A stretch of DNA of 64,000 nucleotides from Psychrobacillus faecigallinarum (GCF_014836595.1 NZ_JACSQO010000006.1:1-64000), one strand, 5' to 3'; shown: positions 21,572-32,242, numbered from the stretch's first letter. Made by a program: numbers and translations. Notes: generated by a model from the letters alone, not told the origin.

Positions 21572-22426
21572 ATGACTGCAATGTATCAACGAGTAGAAGC
21601 ATACATACTAGATGAGAAAAATTGGATAGATTTAGGGCTAATATGTATTAAAATATTTTTTATTCTAATTCTTGCAACAGTCGTTATTAGAATTGGTAAA
21701 ACGGTTATTAATAGAGTTTTTACAGTAAGACAAAGAAGCCCTTTAAGATATTCAGAAAGAAGACAAAATACACTAATAAAATTATTAGAAAATATTTTAA
21801 CTTATGCAGTATATTTCACAGCAATTCTAGCAATTTTATCTACTTTTCATATTGATGTAAGGGGGTTAATTGCAGGAGCGGGAGTGATAGGCTTAGCGAT
21901 AGGATTTGGCGCACAAAGCTTAGTAAAGGATGTTATTACTGGTTTTTTCATTGTATTTGAGGATCAGTTTGCCGTAGGAGATGAGGTACAAATCGGAACC
22001 TCCAGAGGTATAGTAGAAGAAATAGGTTTAAGGACAACTAAAGTCAAAAGCCCAATTGGGGAGCTTTTTATCATACCGAATGGGACAATATCTAACGTAG
22101 TTAACTATTCCGTTTTCAATACCATTGTTCTGATTGATATAAAGGTATCTTATGAATCAGATATTCAGGCAGTAGAGAAAATGTTGAGGGGTTTTTTGGG
22201 AAGTTTAAATACTAAGTATGAAGAGCTTGTGAAAGTTCCAGAGATATTAGGGGTGCAGGAAATATCATCAGATGATTTAGTGCTTAGAATTGGAGTAGAG
22301 ACCATCCCAATAATGCAGGATGACATTGCAAGAAAAATTAGAAGAGACCTTAAGGAATTTTTAGAGCAATCTGGTGTAGATATTCCATATCCAATTGTCG
22401 TACGCAATGCAAAAAATGATGAGTAG
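21572..22426 (+). CDS. MscS-family mechanosensitive channel
   Basis: A 284-residue small-conductance mechanosensitive channel. Three hydrophobic segments precede the MscS pore helix and beta domain, recognisable in AIGFGAQSLVKDVITGFFIVFEDQFAVGDEV. It opens on membrane tension to release solutes during osmotic downshift. ATG 21572 has GAGGTGGAG at 6 bases; GTG 21560 lies inside that ribosome site. The stop overlaps the region of the next ribosome site, so the DUF951 gene is probably coupled. Confidence 0.9.
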   Translation: MTAMYQRVEAYILDEKNWIDLGLICIKIFFILILATVVIRIGKTVINRVFTVRQRSPLRYSERRQNTLIKLLENILTYAVYFTAILAILSTFHIDVRGLIAGAGVIGLAIGFGAQSLVKDVITGFFIVFEDQFAVGDEVQIGTSRGIVEEIGLRTTKVKSPIGELFIIPNGTISNVVNYSVFNTIVLIDIKVSYESDIQAVEKMLRGFLGSLNTKYEELVKVPEILGVQEISSDDLVLRIGVETIPIMQDDIARKIRRDLKEFLEQSGVDIPYPIVVRNAKNDE

Positions 22427-22435
22427 GTGAGGTTA

Positions 22436-22636
22436 ATGGAGAGAAAACAATTTCAATTGAATGACATTGTGGAGATGAAGAAACAACATCCATGTGGAAC
22501 TAATCGCTGGAAGGTCATTCGATTAGGTGCAGACATTCGTATAAAATGTGAAGGATGCCAGCATAGCGTTATGATTCCGCGTGTAGAGTTTGAAAAGAAA
22601 ATGAAAAAAGTGCTAGTTAAAGCAGAAGCAGAGTAA
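22436..22636 (+). CDS. DUF951 family small protein (YyzM-like)
   Basis: A 66-residue protein matching DUF951: FQLNDIVEMKKQHPCGTNRWKVIRLGADIRIKCEGCQHSVMIPR in outline. Conserved cysteines lie in PCGTNRW and KCEGCQHSV and could bind zinc; the function is unknown. ATG 22436 follows GGTGAGG; GTG 22427 would overlap it. It lies directly between the MscS gene and ychF, its usual place in Bacillales. Confidence 0.88.
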   Translation: MERKQFQLNDIVEMKKQHPCGTNRWKVIRLGADIRIKCEGCQHSVMIPRVEFEKKMKKVLVKAEAE

Positions 22637-22721
22637 AGATAGACTTTTACCTTTAAAATAACTATAATAGACAGGTTAAAAGGAATCCGGTTAGTAAGAA
22701 AATTGAAGGGTTGTGACATAT

Positions 22722-23822
22722 ATGGCATTAACAGCAGGGATTGTCGGTTTACCAAATGTAGGGAAATCTACATTATTTAATGCAATAACAAAAGCAGGGG
22801 CTTTAGCTGCAAATTATCCGTTTGCGACAATTGATCCAAATGTGGGGATCGTTGAAGTACCAGATGCTCGTTTAGATAAATTAACAGAGTTAGTAGTTCC
22901 AAAGAAAACAGTACCGACTGCATTTGAATTTACAGATATTGCAGGTATTGTAGCAGGGGCTAGTAAAGGAGAAGGACTTGGAAACAAGTTTTTAGCACAT
23001 ATCCGTGAAGTAGATGCAATTTGTCAAGTTGTTCGTTGTTTTCAAGACGACAATATTACGCATGTTGCGGGCAAAGTAGATCCAATCTCTGACATAGAGG
23101 TTATTAATTTGGAATTAATCTTAGCGGATTTAGAAAGTGTGGATAAACGCTTATCTCGAGTAGCTAAGATGGCGAAACAAAAAGATAAAGAAGCAATGGT
23201 TGAAGAGCCAATTTTAACTCGTTTAAAAGAAGCATTTGAAGAAGGTAAGTCTGGTCGCTCAGTAGATTTTTCAGAGGATGAGTTGCGAGTTGTAAAAGGC
23301 CTTCACTTATTAACGATAAAACCAATGCTTTATGTAGCAAATGTATCTGAGGATGACATTATGGAATCAGAAGATAATGAGTATGTACAAAAAGTACGTG
23401 CATTTGCAGCAGAAGAGGGAGCTCAAGTTATCGTAGTATGTGCGAAAATTGAGGAAGAGATGGCAGCTTTAGAGGACGATGAGAAACAAATGTTCTTAGA
23501 AGAGCTAGGTATTCAAGAGTCTGGTTTAGATCAGCTTATTAAAGCTTCTTATTCTTTACTTGGACTGGCTACTTACTTTACAGCAGGAGTCCAAGAGGTA
23601 CGTGCTTGGACATTCCGTAAGGGTATGAAGGCACCACAATGTGCTGGAGTAATTCACTCTGACTTTGAAAAAGGCTTCATTCGTGCAGAAACAGTTGCAT
23701 ACGATGATTTGGTTGACGCTGGTTCAATGTCCGCTGCTAAAGAAGCAGGGAAGGTTCGTTTAGAGGGTAAAGAGTATATTGTACAAGATGGGGACGTAAT
23801 GTTATTCCGTTTCAACGTTTAA
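22722..23822 (+). CDS. ychF: redox-regulated P-loop ATPase YchF
   Basis: A 366-residue Obg-family P-loop protein that hydrolyses ATP and associates with ribosomes (YyaF in B. subtilis). G1 is GLPNVGKSTLFN, G3 is DIAGIVAGASKGEGLG, and NVSED occupies the G4 position, where Obg proteins have NKxD; this explains ATP preference. A C-terminal TGS domain ends in VQDGDVMLFRFNV. ATG 22722 gives the normal family length. Confidence 0.97.
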   Translation: MALTAGIVGLPNVGKSTLFNAITKAGALAANYPFATIDPNVGIVEVPDARLDKLTELVVPKKTVPTAFEFTDIAGIVAGASKGEGLGNKFLAHIREVDAICQVVRCFQDDNITHVAGKVDPISDIEVINLELILADLESVDKRLSRVAKMAKQKDKEAMVEEPILTRLKEAFEEGKSGRSVDFSEDELRVVKGLHLLTIKPMLYVANVSEDDIMESEDNEYVQKVRAFAAEEGAQVIVVCAKIEEEMAALEDDEKQMFLEELGIQESGLDQLIKASYSLLGLATYFTAGVQEVRAWTFRKGMKAPQCAGVIHSDFEKGFIRAETVAYDDLVDAGSMSAAKEAGKVRLEGKEYIVQDGDVMLFRFNV

Positions 23823-23863
23823 GTTGTATTGTATAAGCTTAATAGCAACTAAATTCTAAAGTA

Positions 23864-23893
23864 AAAACCGGTCTGCTTATGCGGACCGGTTTT
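23864..23893. terminator. bidirectional terminator of ychF and the DUF3267 gene
   Basis: A 13-bp stem (AAAACCGGTCTGC / GCGGACCGGTTTT, one G-T pair) with a TTAT loop has T runs on both strands. It lies between two convergent genes and overlaps the end of the minus-strand one. Confidence 0.9.
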
Positions 23894-24434
23894 CTTCTAT
23901 AACGTATAGGATTGGTAGAGCAGGATCATCTTTAATAAGAATATCATTAGGATATTTTCTCAATTTTCTATACATAGCAAAGTCGCCAGCAGCACCGGCT
24001 ACTAACCATGCACCTAAAAGCACAAGGAGAGGAGATTCAATACCATAACCAAATAACATAGGGATAATTCCTGTTGTCCAAAAGGGAAGTAAGAGAGCTT
24101 TTTTCATCGATTTATTAGGAATGGGAATAGAGGTAGTTGCATAGGCAACCCCTAATTTAAGATTGACACCATAATCCATCTTGTTCCAGGGTACCTTTCC
24201 AAAGGCCCAAAACCCGATTAAATGGAATGCTTCATGTAACACAATTAACAGGAGATATCCTATAAGAAATAAGAAGATTCCTAAGAGACTAAAATTAATC
24301 TCAAATTCTTTATAAACTAAAATATATATTATTAAGCCTAATAAGGAAAAGACTATGGTCATCCATAAACTTTGCCAAGCTACCTTTTTAATATCAATCT
24401 CTATTATTGTTAGAATAGAATCTTTTTTCTCCAA
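23877..24434 (-). CDS. DUF3267 membrane metalloprotease-like protein
   Basis: A 185-residue membrane protein with HEAFH (HExxH) at the end of a hydrophobic helix (LLIVLHEAFHLIGFWAFGK), the zinc motif of intramembrane or membrane-bound metalloproteases, as found in DUF3267. Four or more hydrophobic segments are visible. Substrate is unknown. The TTG at 24434 follows GGGGG at seven bases and gives MEKKDSILTI; an upstream ATG at 24485 lacks a good ribosome site. It is convergent with ychF. Confidence 0.75.
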   Translation of the reverse strand: MEKKDSILTIIEIDIKKVAWQSLWMTIVFSLLGLIIYILVYKEFEINFSLLGIFLFLIGYLLLIVLHEAFHLIGFWAFGKVPWNKMDYGVNLKLGVAYATTSIPIPNKSMKKALLLPFWTTGIIPMLFGYGIESPLLVLLGAWLVAGAAGDFAMYRKLRKYPNDILIKDDPALPILYVIEENRSA

Positions 24435-24492
24435 TACAATTCCCCCTTTTATACAAATATACATTAATAAATAAAATAAGAACAATCTCTCC

Positions 24493-24521
24493 TTGAAAAA
24501 AATAACAGCTTGTGGTACAAT
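24493..24521 (+). promoter_or_regulatory. promoter of rpsF-ssb-rpsR
   Basis: TTGAAA (24493-24498), 17-nt spacer, TACAAT (24516-24521) with an extended TGG before it. Confidence 0.75.
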
Positions 24522-24548
24522 AAGTTGATGTGAGTAATATCATTACTT

Positions 24549-24592
24549 GCTCCTTGTCGGCTGGTGACAGTTCGACCAAAGACCATAGGGAG
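24549..24592 (+). promoter_or_regulatory. possible S6:S18 leader structure before rpsF
   Basis: CTCCT (24550-24554 region) can pair with the GGGAG of the rpsF ribosome site, and TGGT/ACCA inside can form a second helix. In B. subtilis the rpsF leader binds the S6:S18 complex and represses the operon. The fold here is my hand prediction. Confidence 0.35.
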
Positions 24593-24602
24593 GTGTAAAT
24601 AG

Positions 24603-24893
24603 ATGAGAAAATACGAATTAATGTACATTATCCAACCAGCAATCGAAGAAGATGCAAAGAAGGCTTTAGTTGAGCGTTTCAATGAAATCTTAACTTCAAA
24701 TGGTGCTGAGATCATCGAAGCTAAAGAGTGGGGTAAACGCCGCTTAGCTTACGAAATCAATGACTTACGTGAAGGTTTCTACCAAATCGTTAAAGTAAAC
24801 GCTGATTCTAGAGCAATCGATGAATACATTCGTTTAGCTAACATCAATGAAGACATTATCCGTCACATTGCTGTTCGTATCGACGATAAATAA
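24603..24893 (+). CDS. rpsF: 30S ribosomal protein S6
   Basis: A 96-residue S6, [20 protein letters not shown] at the start and [20 protein letters not shown] in the middle, both typical. It forms a heterodimer with S18 on the small subunit. It is the first gene of rpsF-ssb-rpsR, with GGGAGGTG before the ATG. Confidence 0.99.
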   Translation: MRKYELMYIIQPAIEEDAKKALVERFNEILTSNGAEIIEAKEWGKRRLAYEINDLREGFYQIVKVNADSRAIDEYIRLANINEDIIRHIAVRIDDK

Positions 24894-24934
24894 GAAAATC
24901 GACTATCATGCTGAACGAGGGAGGTTATTAACTG

Positions 24935-25435
24935 ATGATTAACCGTGTCGTATTAGTTGGAAGACTAACAAAAGATCCGGAACTTCGATATACGCCAAGT
25001 GGTGTTGCAATGGCTAGATTTACACTTGCTGTAAATCGTACATTCTCTAACCAACAAGGCGAAAGAGAAGCTGATTTTATCAACTGTGTCGTTTGGAGAA
25101 AACAAGCGGAAAACACAGCCAATTTCTTGAAAAAAGGAAGCTTGGCAGGTGTAGAAGGGCGTATTCAAACGGGTAGTTATGAAGGACAAGATGGGAAACG
25201 TGTTTATACGACAGACGTTGTCGCAGACAGCGTTCAGTTCTTAGAACCACGCGGTAGCTCTGGTGATCGTGGCCAAGGTGGACAATCATATGGCGGCGGA
25301 CAACAACAGAACTCTTATCCGACATATCAGCAAAACCAACCAATGAATCAGCAAAACTATACACGTGTAGATGAAGATCCATTTGGAAATAGTAGTGGTC
25401 CGATTGAAGTATCTGATGACGACCTACCATTCTAA
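24935..25435 (+). CDS. ssb: single-stranded DNA-binding protein
   Basis: A 166-residue SSB that coats single-stranded DNA during replication, recombination and repair. The OB fold spans 1-105 ([21 protein letters not shown]). A Gly/Gln/Asn-rich linker leads to the acidic tip DDDLPF, which recruits partner proteins. It is the essential SsbA-type protein, cotranscribed with ribosomal genes rpsF and rpsR. Confidence 0.99.
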   Translation: MINRVVLVGRLTKDPELRYTPSGVAMARFTLAVNRTFSNQQGEREADFINCVVWRKQAENTANFLKKGSLAGVEGRIQTGSYEGQDGKRVYTTDVVADSVQFLEPRGSSGDRGQGGQSYGGGQQQNSYPTYQQNQPMNQQNYTRVDEDPFGNSSGPIEVSDDDLPF

Positions 25436-25481
25436 AATCTTATTGCACGTTTTACTTTAATCGAAAAGGAGGCAACCTATT

Positions 25482-25718
25482 ATGGCACCACGTCGCGGAG
25501 GCAAAAGACGCCGTAAAGTTTGTTACTTCACTGCTAACAACATCACACACATCGATTATAAAGATGTAGATTTGTTGAAAAAATTCGTGTCAGAACGTGG
25601 GAAAATTCTTCCACGTCGTGTGACAGGAACTAGCGCGAAGTACCAACGTAAGTTAACACGAGCTATCAAAGTATCTCGTATCATGGCTTTACTTCCATTC
25701 TCTTCTGAAGAGAGATAA
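25482..25718 (+). CDS. rpsR: 30S ribosomal protein S18
   Basis: A 78-residue basic protein with the S18 core [27 protein letters not shown] single cysteine (KVCYF) is present. AAAGGAGG precedes the ATG. It is the last gene of the operon, followed by a strong terminator. Confidence 0.99.
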   Translation: MAPRRGGKRRRKVCYFTANNITHIDYKDVDLLKKFVSERGKILPRRVTGTSAKYQRKLTRAIKVSRIMALLPFSSEER

Positions 25719-25730
25719 GTATATAAATCG

Positions 25731-25757
25731 AAGACCGGGAAACCGGTCTTTTTTTGT
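25731..25757 (+). terminator. rpsF-ssb-rpsR terminator
   Basis: AAGACCGG / CCGGTCTT, 8 bp with a GAAA tetraloop, followed by TTTTTTTG. Confidence 0.95.
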
Positions 25758-26072
25758 TCTCTTTTTTAAAGGATAGGAACTATCATTTAACCTTTTGGAT
25801 TTAATAATTTATTGTCTATACCCTATTAATGTATTGTTACTGGTTTTAACACCTTGAGACAAATTTAGCGGAACAGATTAAACAATTGTGAACAATGGGT
25901 GATGGCTTAAGGAAAGCAACCATACGTGATTCATAAACTATAAGAGAATAGGTATGTAGTATAAGAAACTATCTTTATATGGAGTCACATAGGCTTTTCA
26001 TATCATGTAATTTTAGTTGTACTTGAAAATCTGTTACAATGGATAGATGATTATAATAAAGGAAGGTCGATC
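25758..26072 (+). promoter_or_regulatory. gene-free interval with yybS promoter
   Basis: I see no gene in these 315 bp. Near the end an extended -10, TGTTACAAT (26032-26040), lies 33 bp before yybS, with a weak -35 (TTTAGT, 26012-26017). Confidence 0.5.
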
Positions 26073-27014
26073 ATGCAAAAGAATCAGTCAAGCTATTTAA
26101 CGTTTGGATCTTTAATGATTGCACTATTTGCTATTCTCATAGCAATGTCTGTGTATGTTCCGATTCTAACAATTATCACATCCTTAATAGCACCCTTACC
26201 GTTAGCTTGGTATAGTGCAAAATTTGAAAGAAAAGAATCGCTACTTGTTATGGTTGTAGCAATATTTATATCTTTTATTATTGGAGGTATAGTAGGTTTA
26301 ACACTTGGATTAGTTGTAGGGCCAGTTGGTTTTATAATAGGAGATTCTTTACGAAAAAAGCAGTCCAAGCTATACATGCTAATGGCTGCAGGAATATTCG
26401 TACTACTCATGACTGCTGTGCAATACATAATTTCTATTTTAGTTTTAAATATGAATCTGATAGAGCAATTTTTAGAGGGTACTAAAATATACTACGAGCA
26501 AGCGGGAAAAATACTGGAGACAGCTGGCCAAAAACCAAAGAACTACGATGAGATGGTTAAACAAATTATAATAGCATTCGAAGCAATGTTGCCAACGCTC
26601 TTTATTTTAATGGCGTTTTTCCAGGCATTTGTTTATGTATCTATTCTTTTACCCATCCTAAAGAAGTTAAAAGTACCAGTTCCAAAATTTCCTAAATATA
26701 TGTATTTTAAATTACCAAAAGCAGTGTTGTGGTATTATTTAGTTGTAGCAATCATCTCCTTAGTCACTACATTTGAGGTAGGGACCTTTAGCTATATGCT
26801 AATCATAAATGCGACCTTCCTTTTAAGAGCATTACTGTTGTTACAAGGGATTTCGATTATTCAATATTATTTTCATGTACAGGGTTGGCCAAAGTGGAGT
26901 GCTATTTTAGCCACTTTTTTAGCAATTCCCCTAAATTCATTTGTAATAATCCTAGGTGTTTTAGATTTAGGATTTAATTTGCGAGCATATTTAAAAGACA
27001 GATTTAAGAAATAA
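26073..27014 (+). CDS. yybS: YybS family (DUF2232) membrane protein
   Basis: A 313-residue integral membrane protein with about eight hydrophobic segments, matching the YybS/DUF2232 family that resembles ECF-transporter S components. Its substrate is not known. It lies 12 bp before gdpP, the conserved order yybS-gdpP-rplI. GGAAGG precedes the ATG. Confidence 0.9.
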   Translation: MQKNQSSYLTFGSLMIALFAILIAMSVYVPILTIITSLIAPLPLAWYSAKFERKESLLVMVVAIFISFIIGGIVGLTLGLVVGPVGFIIGDSLRKKQSKLYMLMAAGIFVLLMTAVQYIISILVLNMNLIEQFLEGTKIYYEQAGKILETAGQKPKNYDEMVKQIIIAFEAMLPTLFILMAFFQAFVYVSILLPILKKLKVPVPKFPKYMYFKLPKAVLWYYLVVAIISLVTTFEVGTFSYMLIINATFLLRALLLLQGISIIQYYFHVQGWPKWSAILATFLAIPLNSFVIILGVLDLGFNLRAYLKDRFKK

Positions 27015-27026
27015 GGAGCTGATCCA

Positions 27027-29003
27027 GTGGCGTCTTTTTTTAGAAAACGACCAATACGATATCCACTAATATTGTTTATGCTTCTCAGTGGAGTTGCATC
27101 TTATTTGCTTCTGTCTAACAACCTTTTAGTTGGATTACTATTTGCTCTCTTGGTTGTGGGAGTTTTTATATACGCTTGGGTAATTGAAAAGCGTGTTTAT
27201 GAAGAGACAGAAAGGCATATAGAGACTCTTTCTTACCGTATGAAAAAGGTAGGGGAAGAGGCATTGCTTGAAATGCCAATAGGAATTATTTTGATAAATG
27301 ACCAGCATATAATCGAATGGGCAAATCCCTATATGACTCAAAAGTTACCATTTGATACGATTATAGGGGAGGAGTTACTTTCCATATCTTCTGACTTTCA
27401 GCAGCTACTCAAGCAGGATGATTCAAAGGAAATGGTCATTTCTCTAGATGAACATGACTATAAGGTATTTTACAAGGCAGAGGAAAAGCTTCTATATTTC
27501 TTTGATATCACTGAGCAAGTTGAAATGGAATCACTTTACTATGGAGATCGAACTGTGATTGGTGTATTATTTATCGATAATTATGATGAGATATCGCAAG
27601 GCATGGACGATCAAACAAGAGGCCAATTAAACAGTATTGTTACTTCTACTGTAAATAATTGGGGAGCTAAACATGGGATATACGTTAAAAGAATATCGTC
27701 TGATCGTTTTTTAGCAGTTTTCAATGAATCCATTTTGTTGGAAGTGGAAAAAAGCAAATTCTCCATTTTGGATGATATCAGGGAAACTACCTCTAAGTTT
27801 GGATTCTCTTTAACACTTAGCGTTGGGGTGGGTGCAGGATCTACCTCTCTTGTAGAATTAGGAGAGCTTGCACAATCGAGTCTAGATTTAGTGCTTGGCC
27901 GTGGAGGTGACCAGGTTGCTATTAAGCACCCTAATGGAAAAGTGAAGTTCTATGGAGGCAAAACTAATCCAGTAGAGAAACGTACACGTGTTAGAGCAAG
28001 GGTGATCTCACATGCAATGAGAGATTTGATACAGGACAGCGATCAGGTACTCGTAATGGGTCATAAGTTCCCGGATATGGATGCGATTGGCTCAGCCGTA
28101 GGTGTAAGAAAGATGGTTGAGATGAACAAGATAGATGGCTACGTCGTGATTGATTTTAACGAGTTGGATAAAAGTGTACTTCGTCTAATGGACGAAATTA
28201 AAGAAAAACCTGATTTATATAAACGTTTTATTAGCCCTGAAGAGGCTATCAATAAAATGACTGAAAAGACTTTATTAGTTGTAGTAGATACCCATAAACC
28301 AAGTATGGTTATTGATGAAAAATTACTTCAAAAAGCTGAAAAAGTTGTAGTAATCGATCATCATCGTCGTGGAGAAGAGTTTATAACGAATACCATGCTT
28401 GTCTATATGGAGCCATATGCATCATCTACTTCAGAGTTGGTCACTGAGCTAATCGAATACCAACCGAAAAACGAAAAAATCACTATGCTAGAGGCTACAT
28501 CTATGCTAGCAGGTATAATTGTTGATACGAAAAGTTTCACGCTTCGTACAGGGGCTAGAACGTTTGAGGCGGCCTCTTATCTTAGAACCCATGGAGCAGA
28601 TACCATTTTGGTCCAACGCCTCTTAAAAGAGGATTTAGACACGTATATCGAACGCTCCAAAATTGTGCAGAACGTTGAATTCTTTAGAGAAGGAATTGCT
28701 ATAGCACATGGAGATGAAGACACTAACTATAGCCAAGTGCTGCTTGCCCAGACTGCAGATATACTTTTAGCAATGAATAACGTATCAGCTTCCTTTGTAA
28801 TAGGTCATAGAAGTGATTCTTCCGTAGCAATAAGTGCAAGGTCACTTGGTGAAGTAAATGTTCAAATAGTGATGGAAAAATTAAATGGTGGAGGGCATCT
28901 AACTAATGCCGCTACCCAACTAACAGATATAACAGTTCCAGAGGCTATTAATCAATTAAAACTAGCTATAATGGAAACAATCGAAGGAGGAAACGCAGAA
29001 TGA
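27027..29003 (+). CDS. gdpP: cyclic-di-AMP phosphodiesterase GdpP
   Basis: A 658-residue membrane-bound enzyme that hydrolyses c-di-AMP to pApA, linked to cell-wall and potassium homeostasis. Two membrane helices (about 13-52), a PAS-like heme-binding domain, a degenerate GGDEF domain (SSDRFLAVF where the signature would be), and DHH/DHHA1 domains with [15 protein letters not shown] and VVIDHHRRG are in order. It starts with GTG 27027 behind AAGGAG. It overlaps rplI by four bases. Confidence 0.97.
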   Translation: MASFFRKRPIRYPLILFMLLSGVASYLLLSNNLLVGLLFALLVVGVFIYAWVIEKRVYEETERHIETLSYRMKKVGEEALLEMPIGIILINDQHIIEWANPYMTQKLPFDTIIGEELLSISSDFQQLLKQDDSKEMVISLDEHDYKVFYKAEEKLLYFFDITEQVEMESLYYGDRTVIGVLFIDNYDEISQGMDDQTRGQLNSIVTSTVNNWGAKHGIYVKRISSDRFLAVFNESILLEVEKSKFSILDDIRETTSKFGFSLTLSVGVGAGSTSLVELGELAQSSLDLVLGRGGDQVAIKHPNGKVKFYGGKTNPVEKRTRVRARVISHAMRDLIQDSDQVLVMGHKFPDMDAIGSAVGVRKMVEMNKIDGYVVIDFNELDKSVLRLMDEIKEKPDLYKRFISPEEAINKMTEKTLLVVVDTHKPSMVIDEKLLQKAEKVVVIDHHRRGEEFITNTMLVYMEPYASSTSELVTELIEYQPKNEKITMLEATSMLAGIIVDTKSFTLRTGARTFEAASYLRTHGADTILVQRLLKEDLDTYIERSKIVQNVEFFREGIAIAHGDEDTNYSQVLLAQTADILLAMNNVSASFVIGHRSDSSVAISARSLGEVNVQIVMEKLNGGGHLTNAATQLTDITVPEAINQLKLAIMETIEGGNAE

Positions 29004-29449
29004 AAGTAGTATTTTTAAAAGATGTTAAAGGTAAAGGTAAAAAAGGCGAGATTAAGAATGTAGCAGATGGTTATGCACACAATTTTTTGATCAAAAATAA
29101 ACTTGCTGTGGAAGCAAATACAGCTGCAATTAGCGCTTTGGAGGGACAAAAGAAAAAGTCTGAAAAAGAAGCAGCAGAAGAATTAGCCGAAGCAAAAAAA
29201 TTAAAAGAAAAGTTAGAACAGCTAACAGTTGAACTAAAAGCAAAATCAGGTAATGATGGCAGACTATTTGGTTCTGTTACTACTAAACAGGTTGCTGCAC
29301 AATTAGATAAAGTTCATGGGATTAAAATAGATAAACGTAAAATGGAATTAGATGATGCAATTCGTGCTTTAGGATACACAAATGTACCTGTTAAGTTACA
29401 CCACGAGGTAGTAGCAACATTAAAGGTGCATGTATCTGAAGAAGCGTAA
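29000..29449 (+). CDS. rplI: 50S ribosomal protein L9
   Basis: A 149-residue L9. The N-terminal signature [24 protein letters not shown] is followed by a long helix rich in Lys/Glu/Ala and a C-terminal RNA-binding domain. The ATG overlaps the gdpP stop (ATGA), so translation is coupled. Confidence 0.99.
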   Translation: MKVVFLKDVKGKGKKGEIKNVADGYAHNFLIKNKLAVEANTAAISALEGQKKKSEKEAAEELAEAKKLKEKLEQLTVELKAKSGNDGRLFGSVTTKQVAAQLDKVHGIKIDKRKMELDDAIRALGYTNVPVKLHHEVVATLKVHVSEEA

Positions 29450-29461
29450 GGAGAGAATTTT

Positions 29462-30817
29462 ATGAGCGATCCATTATTGGACCGTGTCCCCCCACATAAT
29501 CAAGAAGCTGAACAATCGGTCCTTGGAGCAATATTTTTAGAACCACAAGCTTTAATAACTGCAGCAGAGATCGTTATGCCAGAAGATTTTTATCGGGTAG
29601 CTCATCAAAAAATATTCCAAACGATGCTTCGCCTGAGTGATCAAGGGAAAGCAATTGATGTAGTAACGGTCACAGAAGAATTATCTTCTAAGAAGGAACT
29701 TGAAGATGTAGGAGGCATTTCCTACATCAGTGAAATAGCAAATGCTGTTCCTACTGCCGCTAATATAGGCCACTATGCAAAAATTGTGGAGGAAAAGTCA
29801 ATTCTTCGCCGTCTTATACGAGTGGCTACGACCATAGTAGAAGATGGGTTTACGCGAGAAGACGAGGTAGAGGCGCTTTTATCCGAAGCAGAAAGAAAAA
29901 TGATGGAGGTTGCCAATCGAAAGAATGCTGGTGACTTTAAACATATTAAAGATGTATTGGTAGAAACCTATGACAATATTGAAAAACTGCATACTAGAAA
30001 AGGTGACGTAACTGGTATTCCTACTGGTTTCCGTGATTTAGATCGTATTACGGCAGGGTTTCAACGTAACGATCTTATCATTGTAGCGGCACGTCCTTCT
30101 GTAGGAAAAACAGCTTTCGCGTTGAATGTAGCCCAAAACGTGGCTACGAAAACTGACGAGAACGTTGCAATCTTTAGTTTGGAGATGGGTGCTGAACAGC
30201 TTGTAATGCGTATGCTTTGTGCAGAGGGCAATATTGATGCTCAGGTGCTTAGAACAGGGGCCCTTACTACAGAGGATTGGCGCAAACTTACGATGGCGAT
30301 GGGTAGTCTATCAAATGCTGGGATCTATATAGATGATACACCTGGTATAAGAGTAAATGAAATAAGAGCAAAGTGTAGACGACTGAAGCAGGAATCAGGT
30401 TTGGGAATGATTTTAATTGATTATTTGCAGCTTATTCAAGGAAGTGGCGGAAGCCAGGCGAATCGTCAACAAGAGGTTTCTGAAATCTCTCGTTCCTTAA
30501 AGGGTCTTGCTCGTGAGCTAAAAGTTCCTGTTATTGCCTTGTCTCAGCTGTCCCGTGGTGTAGAGCAACGACAAGATAAGAGACCAATGATGTCCGATTT
30601 ACGTGAATCTGGATCGATTGAGCAAGATGCGGATATCGTTTCTTTCTTATATCGTGAGGATTATTACGATAAGGAAACAGAAAACCAGAACATGATTGAG
30701 ATTATAATTGCTAAACAACGTAATGGTCCAACTGGAACCGTCACTTTAGCATTCGTGAAGGAATTCAATAAATTTGTTAATATTGATTGGAGCCAACACC
30801 AAGCTCCACCAGCATAA
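29462..30817 (+). CDS. dnaB: replicative DNA helicase DnaB (DnaC in B. subtilis)
   Basis: A 451-residue hexameric 5'-3' helicase at the replication fork. The N-terminal primase-interaction domain starts with PPHNQEAEQSVLGAIF. The RecA-like motor has Walker A ARPSVGKTAFAL and the DnaB motif GMILIDYLQLIQG, and the DLRESGSIEQDAD element is present. No intein is inserted. AAGGAGAG precedes the ATG, 12 bp after rplI. A strong terminator follows. Confidence 0.99.
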   Translation: MSDPLLDRVPPHNQEAEQSVLGAIFLEPQALITAAEIVMPEDFYRVAHQKIFQTMLRLSDQGKAIDVVTVTEELSSKKELEDVGGISYISEIANAVPTAANIGHYAKIVEEKSILRRLIRVATTIVEDGFTREDEVEALLSEAERKMMEVANRKNAGDFKHIKDVLVETYDNIEKLHTRKGDVTGIPTGFRDLDRITAGFQRNDLIIVAARPSVGKTAFALNVAQNVATKTDENVAIFSLEMGAEQLVMRMLCAEGNIDAQVLRTGALTTEDWRKLTMAMGSLSNAGIYIDDTPGIRVNEIRAKCRRLKQESGLGMILIDYLQLIQGSGGSQANRQQEVSEISRSLKGLARELKVPVIALSQLSRGVEQRQDKRPMMSDLRESGSIEQDADIVSFLYREDYYDKETENQNMIEIIIAKQRNGPTGTVTLAFVKEFNKFVNIDWSQHQAPPA

Positions 30818-30820
30818 AGC

Positions 30821-30868
30821 AAACACGAACGAATTGATGAAGTAATTGTCAATTCGTTCGTGTTTTTT
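30821..30868 (+). terminator. dnaB terminator
   Basis: AAACACGAACGAATTGA pairs perfectly with TCAATTCGTTCGTGTTT around a 13-nt loop, followed by a T run. Confidence 0.95.
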
Positions 30869-30879
30869 CGTTAAATTGG

Positions 30880-30908
30880 TTGACTATGGTAAAGATGATT
30901 GGTACAAT
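30880..30908 (+). promoter_or_regulatory. purA promoter
   Basis: TTGACT (30880-30885), 17-nt spacer, TACAAT (30903-30908) with an extended TGG. Confidence 0.8.
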
Positions 30909-30955
30909 AACACTGATTTTTAAACAGGACATGATGTCTGACGGAGGTGTTGGCA

Positions 30956-32242
30956 ATGCCATCAGTAGTTGTAGTAGGAACCCAATGGGGAGACGAAGGA
31001 AAAGGCAAAATTACTGACTTTTTATCGGAACACTCAGAAGTAATCGCACGTTACCAAGGTGGAAATAATGCAGGTCATACAATTATTTTCGGAGGAGAGA
31101 CTTATAAGTTACATTTAATTCCTTCCGGTATTTTTTATAAGGATAAAATCTCGGTGATCGGGAATGGAATGGTAGTCGATCCACGAGCGTTGGTAAAAGA
31201 ATTAAAAGGATTGCATGATCGAGGAGTAACTACTGAAAATTTACGTATTTCTAATCGTGCCCATGTGATACTTCCTTATCATATAAAACAAGATGAAGTA
31301 GAGGAAGCACGTAGAGGTGCTAACAAAATAGGTACAACTGGTAAAGGTATTGGCCCTGCATATATGGACAAAGCTGCCAGAGTAGGGATTCGTATAGCAG
31401 ACCTTCTGGACTATGGAGTGTTTAAAGAAAAGCTAGAACGTAATTTAGAAGAAAAAAATAGAATGTTTGAGAAATTCTATGAAACAAAAGGCTTTACTGT
31501 AGAAGAAATATTAGAAGAGTTTTATAGCTATGGACAAGAGATTGAAAAGTATGTAACCGATACTTCCAAAGTATTGAATGATGCACTCGACGAAGGCAGA
31601 CGAGTACTTTTTGAAGGAGCACAAGGAGTCATGCTTGATATTGATCAAGGAACTTATCCTTTTGTTACTTCTTCTAATCCTGTTGCTGGTGGAGTAACAA
31701 TTGGAGCAGGTGTGGGGCCAACAAAAATTTCTCATGTGGTAGGAGTTTGTAAAGCTTATACATCTCGTGTAGGAGATGGACCGTTCCCCACAGAGCTTTT
31801 TGATGAAGTGGGCAACCAAATAAGAGAAGTAGGAAAAGAATATGGAACGACAACAGGAAGACCACGCCGTATCGGTTGGTTTGACACAGTTGTAATCCGC
31901 CATGCTCAAAGGGTAAGTGGTTTAACGGATTTAACGGTAAATTCAATTGATGTACTAACCGGATTAGAAACCGTGAAAATCTGCACAGCCTATAAATTTA
32001 AGGATGAGCTTATTACGGAATATCCAGCAAATTTACGAATTCTTTCGGAATGCGAGCCAGTCTATGAGGAAATGCCAGGCTGGAATGAGGATATTACAAA
32101 ATGTAAGACACTTGATGAACTTCCAGAAACAGCAAGACATTACCTAGAACGCATTTCTCAGTTAACAGGAGTTCCTATTTCTATCTTCTCTGTAGGACCA
32201 GATCGCACACAAACGAATATTATTTCTAGTGTTTGGAAATAA
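30956..32242 (+). CDS. purA: adenylosuccinate synthetase
   Basis: A 428-residue enzyme that joins IMP and aspartate with GTP to adenylosuccinate, the first step from IMP to AMP. The P-loop is GDEGKGK (near residue 12), with NNAGHT following. ATG 30956 ([15 protein letters not shown]) has GGAGGTG eight bases upstream; GTG 30947 lies inside that ribosome site. It is transcribed alone between a strong promoter and terminator. Confidence 0.99.
   Translation: MPSVVVVGTQWGDEGKGKITDFLSEHSEVIARYQGGNNAGHTIIFGGETYKLHLIPSGIFYKDKISVIGNGMVVDPRALVKELKGLHDRGVTTENLRISNRAHVILPYHIKQDEVEEARRGANKIGTTGKGIGPAYMDKAARVGIRIADLLDYGVFKEKLERNLEEKNRMFEKFYETKGFTVEEILEEFYSYGQEIEKYVTDTSKVLNDALDEGRRVLFEGAQGVMLDIDQGTYPFVTSSNPVAGGVTIGAGVGPTKISHVVGVCKAYTSRVGDGPFPTELFDEVGNQIREVGKEYGTTTGRPRRIGWFDTVVIRHAQRVSGLTDLTVNSIDVLTGLETVKICTAYKFKDELITEYPANLRILSECEPVYEEMPGWNEDITKCKTLDELPETARHYLERISQLTGVPISIFSVGPDRTQTNIISSVWK

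Noticed and set aside
30821..30868. CGAACGAATT motifs that look like PurR boxes before purA
   Set aside because: They are the two arms of the dnaB terminator, and their spacing does not fit a PurR operator.
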